Assembly: GCA_020137815.1 (NCBI GenBank)
Contig: CM035353.1
Span: forward strand, 2,310,982-2,374,981
DNA from: Hormiphora californensis
Taxonomy: Eukaryota > Ctenophora > Tentaculata > Cydippida > Pleurobrachiidae
Reading direction: 5' to 3'
Length of the DNA: 64,000 bases
Translations under genes and position numbers: made by a program
The notes under the pieces: model-generated
Databases searched by the model: none
Seen by the model: the letters and a program-made list of their open reading frames with translations, nothing else
Told to the model about the DNA's origin: nothing
In this document: piece by piece, positions 1 to 18,069 of the stretch
Layout of the letters: the number at the start of each line of letters is the position of its first letter
Numbering within the stretch: position 1 is the stretch's first letter

Positions 1-1630
1 CTCAACAGCAAACTGAAAACAAGGGCATATTGTGACGAACATAATATCAGGGATAAAAGAGTAGCTTCTCTGTCAAAATTTCTCTCCAACCAGGAGGTTA
101 AATTTCAGATATATATATTTGGTAATGCCACAGTGTCCCACTATACCTTCTGTACTCCTTCCTCTTCCTGCCCTCTTCCCTGAGAGTTTTAAAATCTGCC
201 AAAACACCGATGATACCCCTAATTCGCTCCATCCTTTCGGTAGGTGCCATTATCTAGAAAAACATGATTTTAGGAACCGGCAAAATTAACCATGGCAACT
301 TAGTGCAGCAGCAGTAGTTACAATTTGTACTCCACAAAGTATGAATCAACAATAGAACTGAGTAGAGTACTGATCAGTAGAGTACTGAGTGGAATTTTGA
401 TAAGTATAGGTCGACTGACCTGGTTTTGTTCCTCTGCCAATTCCTCCTCAGTGGGAAGGGTGAACAGGTGAACCTTCTTTGCTGCTTCCTGCCTCTCCTG
501 TTCATCTTTTTTATCCTCCTGGGGAGAGATGATCGGGTATTCTCGGAAAAGTGAGTTTAGAGGATAATCGAAACAAGATAATTAGTTCAAGCTCCAGGTA
601 ACCCTGTCGAGCAGATTCACCAGCATCACCTTCATATATACCAAGTAGATATTAATCTGTTTTTTTGTTGACTCGGTCGACAAATAACAAATGAACACCA
701 TGTATTCGGTCGACAAATACAAAATGAACACCCTGTACGGGGGGGGGGGGGGTTGTACCTCTTCCTGGTCCACTGCCTCATCGTCATCGTCATCTCCAAA
801 TTCATCATCTCCAGATGCCTCCACACCGAAGTCATCATCCACAATTCCCATGTCATCATCATCATCACCTGCCTCCTTTAGCCAGGACTTGTTATCAGTG
901 AAACCTAGATGTATGGGGGAGGGACTTGTTATCAATTAAACCTAGATGTGGGAGGGACTTGTTATCAGTGAAACCTAGATGTGGGAGGGACTTGTTATCA
1001 GTGAAACCTAGATGTGGGAGGGACTTGTTATCAGTGAAACCTAGATGTGGGAGGGACTTGTTATCAGTGAAACCTAGATGTGGGAGGGACTTGTTATCAG
1101 TGAAACCTAGATGTGGGAGGGACTTGTTATCAGTGAAACATAGATGTATGGGGGTTGTGTACTAAGATTTAGAGTTTTGCCTCTACGAATCGCAGTACAA
1201 ACACACCTGTCGCCTTATCCAAAAGTGTTTGTTGTAGCTCTTCTAACTCATCCAAATTCTGATCACCCTCCACTTCTTCCTCTTCTTTCTCCTCCTCCGC
1301 AGGAGCGGCTGGTAATTCCTCTACCACTTCCTCTTCTTTTGGTGCTTCTTCTTCTTCTACCAGTTTGGGTTTCTTTTTTGCCTTCCCCTCTTTCGTTTTC
1401 CTCCGCTTTTTGTTTGGTTCTTTGTTCTCTGGGGGGATTTGGTAAAAAAGGTAACAAAACTGCGTGAGATATTACTTAGATTCACACCAAAACGTGGGGA
1501 AACCCGAAACAGGATCGAACAAGGCAGTACCTGTATCATTTTTGAGGTGTTCTGGGTCTTGCTGTCGTTTGGCCTTTTTACCGGGTCCTTTCTCCTTTCC
1601 AATCAGTGACCTGTCCTTGGCTCGACCCAT
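1..1630 (-). CDS. NOP2: NOP2/NSUN1-like rRNA m5C methyltransferase, N-terminal exons (partial)
   Basis: Five complete exons and the start of a sixth, all in phase: 1531-1630, 1207-1428, 759-904, 420-518, 147-253 and 1-12. The start codon is at 1628-1630; the N-terminus MGRAKDRSLIGKEKGPGKK resembles the basic start of NOP2 (MGRK...GPGRKARKQ). Exon 2 is Lys-rich then Glu-rich, exon 3 is a poly-Asp acidic tract (DDDDDMGIVDDD), exon 4 reads HLFTLPTEEELAEEQNQ, and exon 5 (IRGIIGVLADFKTLREEGRKR) aligns with the NOP2 helical segment just before the catalytic domain. By family knowledge NOP2 is a nucleolar m5C methyltransferase acting on large-subunit rRNA in 60S assembly. The SAM-binding methyltransferase domain and catalytic cysteines lie off the left edge. 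All introns have GT-AG ends. Family call is from remembered similarity, not a search. Confidence 0.82.
905..1150 (-). repeat. 33-bp minisatellite built on the NOP2 exon 3 splice acceptor
   Basis: Seven intronic copies follow the genuine exon 3 start at 904. In gene orientation each unit carries the acceptor (ATCTAG) followed by the first exon bases (GTTTCACTGATAACAAGTCC). Six of the spacings are 33 bp; the one between the true acceptor (904) and the first copy (941) is 37 bp. Confidence 0.85.
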
Positions 1631-2100
1631 AGCTATATATCGTGAGAAGGTTAACGTTAATTAGAAATTACAAAAGATGGAGTGAGTCAGAGATGATTTG
1701 GGAATTGGGTGGGAATGGTTTGGATCGGGAAGGTGTAGTCTCAGCCCCGCGCGGAGAAAGGGGTACCCCGTGCGGCGCGAAAACACTCTCTTCTCAGTAG
1801 TAAGGAGGATTTCGCGCGCTACGTAAAGTAACTTAACTTCGAAGTGAAACTTGCGTCAGTGGCACACAGTACCAATATACGTAATATCTAACTAAACCAG
1901 TCTAAAAAAGGCGGCTAGATAAGATTGATTATCCCAAACTAAGATATATTGGAGGCGGGGTAATGAAAACTAAATCATCTAGACATCTAAGTATACATGG
2001 CAAAAGAAAATTGATATACAGGCGACACAGCAACAAACAGAATATATTATGTATTTACACGTATGCTAACCCCACACACCCCGCTCCCCAATTATTTTCC
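1631..2100. other. Intergenic gap between NOP2 start and the PPPDE-PUL stop
   Basis: No gene is seen. It is the upstream region of NOP2 and the 3' flank of the PPPDE-PUL gene (tail-to-head arrangement). A short GC-rich stretch around 1745-1780 could belong to a promoter, but no defined motif supports this. Confidence 0.4.
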
Positions 2101-11998
<9,898 letters not shown>

Positions 11999-11999
11999 A

Positions 12000-13020
12000 G
12001 CAGCGGGTATAAGTGAAGCGTTCACTCCGCAACTAAGCCATGTAAATTTTAAACATGAAGCTAGAATGTACGGTGTTTTAGCGTGTACAGTGTAGTGTGT
12101 CTATCAATTCTATGTGTGTGTGTTGTAGTGTAAGCAAAGCAAACCCTTGCCAGTAGAAGAACAATATGGCAGATATCTTGACCCAAGTGTACCCATTGTT
12201 CGACAAATAAAAGGAGAGTTGAGCTCCGGCTTATTAAGCCAGAGCGAAGATATTATCTATCTTGTTCCAATCTTTGACTAGATACGGATAGTTTTCTGGG
12301 AGGGTAATGTGTTCCATAGCCGAGTCGCTCTACAGATGAACGAGTTGTGGTACTTCGTCGCGACTGACTTAAGTGTGATTGTGGGATAGATTGGTCCAGT
12401 TGGGGCAGATTCAGAACACCGCTCATCATCACCACAAAATACTTATTATTCTACTTTGTTGTGCTGGCTTGCACAAAGGTGACCCCCCCCCCCCCCCCCA
12501 AACCGTACATGCCATAATTTTCAGGAAAAACTACATGAGATACACTCGTTTGTTTCATTCGAAAGCGGAAAGATAATCATTCGGATTGTGTTATTGGATG
12601 GTTTTTATGTTCTAGGTCCTAGCAGAGCGCCTTAAAAACTGTCAATTTACACCCTGAAGACGGCTTCTGATTGAAAAAATGGAGACCACACTAACGAAAG
12701 ATAATTGACTAAACTATCAGAAACATTATGGCGATTTTTTTGGAGGTTTGTTCGGGCAAAGTAACCCTGTATCAAAATTACTCTATCCACCAAAGTCTAA
12801 ACCAATCAACCGTTTAATTATTAAATCTGTTTACAATAATCTGACATTGTCAATATTGCCCTCCTATTTGCAAGGGTGGCTAGTTTAAAGTTTATCAGTC
12901 TTTTAAGGGGAGAGCGCTGAGCACTTCCGTAACTGAAAATCTTGATGCTCAGAACAAAACGGGGACCAGGGGCCGCCCCTGAGGGGTGGAGCTTGTAGTC
13001 TTGTAGTCCTCTTTGTGCAG
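12000..13020. other. Upstream flank of PPPDE-PUL with a decayed retroelement piece
   Basis: The gene start is at 11998, so the first few hundred bases are its likely promoter region; no defined motif is visible. At 12253-12440 (minus) frameshifted remnants such as RLWNTLP-like coding resemble the 3' end of CR1-like ORF2. A poly-C run lies at 12483-12499. Nothing else was recognised. Confidence 0.45.
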
Positions 13021-13023
13021 ATA

Positions 13024-13700
13024 CTGCACAGGTGTCAGCTCCTCATAGAGCCTCCCCCTCCCTGGAAGCTATTCGTGCCCAGTCAAGAATTGAGTTATTA
13101 TTCTGTCGAGAATATCCAGTCACCGGGGGACGGTCAGGGAATCTCTTCAGCCATTTACCAAGGAGAACTTTGAATGAGGCTAGGTCTTCTGCCGTATTCA
13201 CGTTGCTTGGTAGAGTATTCCAAAGTCGAGCCGCTCTGCAGGCAAAGGAGTTATGGTACTTCGTAGCGACAGACACTTGTGTGGTGGTGGGGGATGTTGG
13301 AACCTCAGCTTTTCTTCCAAGTCTTGTATTATTGTGGAATGTCAGCCCAATGTTGTTAGGGGCACTTCCGTTCGCCATCTTCCACACCATGATGATAGAG
13401 TAACGTTCCCGACGTCGCTGCATGGAATGTAAGTTCAGTTTTTTTCAAGCGATCCCAGTAGCTCAGGTCGCTCATTCCAAGAATGCGTTTGGTGAACTTT
13501 CTCTGTACTGCTTCAACACTATAATGTTAGAGATTTTGGGCGAGTCCCAGAGTGGGCAGCAATATTCCAGCTTGCTTCTGACAAGACTTCTGTAGATGAT
13601 GAGCATTGTCTTGGGCTGTCTTGTTTTGAAAGCACGTAGAACCCATCCGCCAGCAGGTCGCAGGAGTCAAGGGGCTACAATTTTCAGCTGAAATTGACAT
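13024..13700 (-). mobile_element. 5'-truncated CR1-like retrotransposon 3' fragment
   Basis: A 126-residue frame at 13043-13423 contains QRRRERYSIIMVWKMANG, FACRAARLWNTLPSNVNT and DRPPVTGY, parallel to the C-terminus of the intact element (QRRRQRYELIHVWKIYHG, SFRAPQLWNRLPREV, DRPPVRGY). Upstream coding continues in a decayed form to about 13700. It belongs to a related but distinct subfamily. Confidence 0.8.
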
Positions 13701-13784
13701 TTTTTACACAATCTGAGCGCGTTCCAGGCACTCGAGGAATGGCCTCATGTCTTCTAGGAAACAGCAATCCGACACCGTGGCTTC

Positions 13785-14185
13785 ATAAGGAACCATAATA
13801 AAGTTCAAGAGCCTCCAAGAGCGCACCACAATCAAGAGAGACCAAAATCAAGAGCACACCACAATCAAGAGAGACCAAAATCAAGAGCACACCACAATCA
13901 AGAGAGACCAAATCAAGAGCGCACCACAATCAAGAGAGACCAAATTCAAGAGCGCACCACATCTGGTATCTTCTGGATAGGGAGCTCTCTTGGATGAGGT
14001 GCGCTCTTGATTTGGTCTCTCTTGATTGTGGTGCGCTCTTGATTTGGTCTCTCTTGATTGTGGTGCGCTCTTGATTTTGGTCTCTCTTGATTGTGGTGCG
14101 CTCTTGATTTTGGTCTCTCTTGGATGGGGTGCGCTCTTGGGCGCTCTTGGAGGCTCTTGAACTTTATTATGGTTCCTTATTTGGC
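13785..14185. mobile_element. Foldback element with internal tandem units
   Basis: The ends AAGGAACCATAATAAAGTTC and GAACTTTATTATGGTTCCTT are perfect inverted repeats. The arms consist of tandem units carrying CAAGAGAGACCAAA. Snapback-type non-autonomous element. Confidence 0.75.
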
Positions 14186-15239
14186 AAACACAGCTGACAA
14201 GGCAGGGCTTTTCAAGGGTTTTATTTGGAATGCGCTGCAGCCCCCTCATGCGTGCACCCCCGCAACGAGGGGACTGGAGGGAATGCCGCGCGCGCGTTTG
14301 GCCTGAGCCCGGCTGGGTCGAAAATAACTTTGCGGTCGAAAAAACGGCGGTGCTTATAACTTTGGCCCCTGAAGTCCGTTTTGCTTGATTCTTTCACTAA
14401 AGTACTCCCCAAACTACTATGTCCCTCACTCGGGTTTTGTGAAATTTCCCACGGTCATAATTCCACTCCCTGATGAGATAAAGACTTGAAATTTGTTTTG
14501 TGGGAAGAACTCGACATGATCTCCTCACAAAACAAATTTCAAGTCTCTATCTTATCAGGGGGTGGAGCTATGGCTGTCTAAAATCCGGTCGCGCGCAGCA
14601 AGGGACATAATAGTTTGGGAGGACCTTTAGCTGTTAGATCTGACAATTATCTACCTTGCTGTTTTTGAGAGAAGTTAATTGGACTTGAGGAGGCTGAGCA
14701 ATAGCCGTTCAAAGATTGGTTGTTTTCAAAAAGTGACGTCACAGGTCCCTGCAGGGACACTTTGTTTCAAATTTGAATTGAAATCTCGAATTTTTTTATT
14801 TTACCGCACTCGATTTTGCGGAGTTTGGTTCATATCTCCTGTTCCTGATAAGATAGAGACCTGAAACCGGTTGCATTTGAAAGCTTTTATCTTCCTCTTT
14901 CCAACGCTACCAAAACGATTTCTGTACCTTATCTGGAACCGGAGATATGATTGATTATGTATTCCCCCTAGCGCGGTATTCCCTCCAGGCCCCTTATATT
15001 ATATTATAAGGGGCCTGCAACGTATGCCAAGGGTTTTATCGATTTAACAAAATTTTAAAATTTTCAAAAAGCCCGAGCGAGATTCTTTAAAGTCCGTTTC
15101 AAGCGACTTGACCCGTAATTCTTGGAATTTGGCGCATTGCGCGTGTATTTACAAAGGGGAAATCCTGAATTTCCAGGAATCTCAGGTCAAGTCGTTTGAA
15201 ACGCACTTTAAAAATTCTGAACTTTTTCCAATTGGAATT
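14186..15239. other. Non-coding stretch with several small inverted repeats
   Basis: No gene was recognised. Short foldbacks are present: 14475-14570 (ACTTGAAATTTGTTTTGTG and its complement), 14992-15014 (GGGGCC ends with an AT-rich palindrome), and 15075-15215 (arms around CAAGCGACTTGAC). Confidence 0.5.
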
Positions 15240-15392
15240 CACTAACCCCAACACCGATTGGCATCACTTTCCAACAGCCGAAGAGAAGCTGCCGAAGAGA
15301 GAAAGGGGGTAACCGTATGAAGAGTTAATCGCGATGAGTCTCATTCACATTGGGTTCGATCATTTGCCCCCGGTGTTGGGGTTAGTAATAAA
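15240..15392. mobile_element. Small MITE with 16-bp inverted ends
   Basis: The ends ACTAACCCCAACACCG and CGGTGTTGGGGTTAGT flank about 120 bp with no coding capacity. Confidence 0.65.
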
Positions 15393-15444
15393 TAAATCTT
15401 AAAATCACTCACTCAAATAAACAATAAATGTTATAAATAAAAAG

Positions 15445-15744
15445 TCAGTCAGTAAAATCACACATTGCAATGGGTGGTGGAGTCGTGAACTTTTTCCTCG
15501 TGCCCCTGAGTGAGACCAGAGTACTTCTGAGGAGACAGAATCGTATCCGCGTTCTCAGGAAATTAATCACTTCAGCATATTTATCCTTGTGTTTGGTAGA
15601 GATGCGTGAAGCGAGCTTTTTGATTAGTCGTTCTGCCTCTAGTCCGGAACCTCCGGAAGTAGCCATAACAAACGGGGTGAAAGCCCCTCTCTCCGATTCT
15701 CTGATTCTTTGTTGGTAATCACGTTTCTTCCGACTTTCATTCAT
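15445..15744 (-). pseudogene. Retroelement reverse transcriptase C-terminal fragment
   Basis: This 99-residue frame has RIRESERGAFTPFVMATSGG, then ERLIKKLASRISTKHKDKYA and a final LRSTLVSLRGTR. This pattern (GSFTPLVFS-GG ... LIV-LRGSR) closes the ORF of many invertebrate LINE-like elements. No RT core is attached, so it is a 5'-truncated or broken copy. Confidence 0.6.
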
Positions 15745-15889
15745 TCATTCATTTTTCCAATCAGCGCGCGTACATCTTTCTCCGCTGCAAAAAAATGCGC
15801 GCGCCAAAAACTTCATTTTCGGCATTTTACATTGTAAAAAAAATTAAAAAAATTAAAAGAGAAAATTGGGGCGCCGTTTTACGATCTGG

Positions 15890-16470
15890 GTTTTTGGAGG
15901 CCTGTTTACAGGTGCGCGCTGCCAAAAAAGTTGATTCACTAAAATGGCTCTAACCGCCAAACCACTCAACCGTTTTGGCTGATTCAAAGTTTATCTGGTA
16001 GGGAATGTCAAGGCCTAACCCCAACCCTAACCCTAACCCTACTTTAGCCCTAACCCTAAAAAACCGTTTGTCAGCACTCCCAAAACACCCAGATTTTAAC
16101 GCTGGCCAGAAAATTGCCACTTACACTTTTTAATTTTTTTTGAAGAAACAGCACCTTTTAACAAGTTTTTCCATGTAATGTCGCCTTGAGACTAGACCTA
16201 TCGAGGGCCAGCAGCGTTTGCCAACATGGCGCCCAGCGTTAAAATCTGGGCGTTTGGAGGGCCAGCGTTAAAATCTGGGTGTTACGTGAGTGCTGACAAA
16301 CAGTTTTTTAGGGTTGGGGTTTGGGTTTGGGTTGGGGTTAGGCCTTGACATTTCATACCAGATAAACTTTGAATTAGCCAAAACGGTTGAGTGGTTTAGC
16401 GGTTAGAGCCGTTTTAGTGAATCAACTTTTTTGGTAGCGTGCACCTGTAAACAGGCCACCAAACACCCAG
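15890..16470. mobile_element. Inverted-repeat element carrying telomere-like CCCTAA repeats
   Basis: Arms of about 230 bp (for example ACCGCCAAACCACTCAACCG and its complement near 16390) face each other. The left arm includes a short run of CCTAACC units (16016-16060) and the right arm GGTTTGGG-like units. A partial third copy follows at 16500-16640, and a related piece sits at 22490-22610. Confidence 0.65.
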
Positions 16471-16776
16471 ATCGTAACGGCGCCCTGTTTGGAGTGTCAG
16501 AAGTTCTGACTCAAAACTCACGGTTTTTTTAGGGTTAGGGCTAAAGTTTGGGTTTGGGTTTAGGTTAGGCATTGACATTTCCTACCAGATAAACTTTGAA
16601 TTAACCAAAACTGTTGTGTGGTTTGGCGGTTACAGAGCCTACTTGAATCAGTGGTTAAAACGTTCATCCAACAAGTTGAGACAATCCAAAGTTGAGACAA
16701 TCCAAACTTTTCAACACTACTTTAAACAAATTAATTTGAGGCGGCACCCCCCCCCCCCCTCAAATCATTTGCAGCT

Positions 16777-18069
16777 ATGTCCGATGATGCAGGAATAGTG
16801 GAGACAGTGTTGGCGAACTTGAGGACAGCGGCTGGTGCCAAGGGTGCGAAAGCTGTCGAAGTTTACGAGTTTGAGGATAGCCACGAGGAAAACGTTAGCC
16901 GGATGAAAGTTAAGACTAACGATGAACTGAAACCGGTATGTAAGGTTCTGGGAGTACCGCTGGTGGGACGGGACGGGAAATCTCGAGACAAGCGAGAGCT
17001 GGCGGACAAGATAGTTCTCCAGATAGAAACATTGTTTCCCATTGACTGTCAAGACTGCGGGGAAAAATACAGGATCGAACTTGGGAAAAAACCCATATTG
17101 AGGTGCTTTCTGTGTGGGCAAGGGGCACACGCATGTAAGTTCTCAGTAGAGGGAAGCAGACTTGGGTCTGTATGGTTATGCTTTTGCTGCTGGAAGAAAA
17201 ATGAGGAAAATACCGACAGGGAGGAGCAGAACCAAGACCCGAATGAGACGGAGGATGAGAAGACAGTCGGCACCGAGAAGGATGGTGACGAGAAGGTCGA
17301 CGCTGACGACAACAAGGCGGCAGAGAAAAAAGAAGATACGAGGAAGAAAGGTACAGAGGATGGGGACAAAACATTGGAAATTAACTCCGGAAATGTATGC
17401 AGTTACTTTCTGAACAAAAATTGCAGACACGGCAGAAAAGGAGATCAGTTGGTGAACGGAAAGGCATGCCCAAAACTTCACCCGGTACTTTGCAAGAGAT
17501 TCTGCAACTATGGAGGTTCCAAACGTTATGGCTGCATCAAGGGAACACAGTGCAAGTTTCATCATCCACCCCTGTGTAAGGGTTCCGATGCAAGAAGGGC
17601 GTGCTACGACAACCAGTGTAGAATGACACACCTATTGCACACTAGTAGGACGAGAGAGGAACCCCAGAACCCCTGGAAACCAGAAGGGTCAAAGCGGACA
17701 ACGGCATGGAAACCCTCTGCTCAGGTAGGAGACACAGCAGACACGGCGTTTAGAGCTAAGCGGCAGAGGAAAATGCTGGAGACAGAAAAAGTGGGAGGAC
17801 CAGTAACTAAGGAGTTTCTCCTGGAGACACTGGAAAAGATAAATGCCGAACCTCGTAAAGAGAAACCAGAAGTGAAGAGGGAAGAGCCCCTAACAAAGGA
17901 TTTTTTACTGAAAGCACTGGAGGTCATGAAGGCAGAAATACAGCAATCGGTGGTTCTACAGTTGCTGGAGTTCAAGACTCAGGTGGTGGATCCGCTAGGG
18001 GGAGGAAATATGAAAACAACTTGGGGAACAGCAGGAATACACCCCATACTTCAAAATTTCACCTCCTAA
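16777..18069 (+). CDS. CR1-like ORF1: zinc-finger RNA-binding protein
   Basis: 430 residues starting at the ATG of 16777. Around residues 91-140 a Cys/His cluster (CQDCGEKY, CFLCGQGAHAC, CFCC) has PHD-like spacing. After an acidic/basic linker, residues about 205-290 contain CCCH-like fingers (CSYFLNKNCRHG, CKRFCNYGG, CKFHHPPLC). Family knowledge: ORF1 proteins of CR1/L2 elements bind the element RNA and form the RNP. The 3' end overlaps the ORF2 frame by about 210 nt. Confidence 0.8.
   Translation: MSDDAGIVETVLANLRTAAGAKGAKAVEVYEFEDSHEENVSRMKVKTNDELKPVCKVLGVPLVGRDGKSRDKRELADKIVLQIETLFPIDCQDCGEKYRIELGKKPILRCFLCGQGAHACKFSVEGSRLGSVWLCFCCWKKNEENTDREEQNQDPNETEDEKTVGTEKDGDEKVDADDNKAAEKKEDTRKKGTEDGDKTLEINSGNVCSYFLNKNCRHGRKGDQLVNGKACPKLHPVLCKRFCNYGGSKRYGCIKGTQCKFHHPPLCKGSDARRACYDNQCRMTHLLHTSRTREEPQNPWKPEGSKRTTAWKPSAQVGDTADTAFRAKRQRKMLETEKVGGPVTKEFLLETLEKINAEPRKEKPEVKREEPLTKDFLLKALEVMKAEIQQSVVLQLLEFKTQVVDPLGGGNMKTTWGTAGIHPILQNFTS

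Noticed and set aside
13881-14249. 122-residue frame rich in SAPQSRETK repeats
   Set aside because: Translation of the tandem units of a foldback element.
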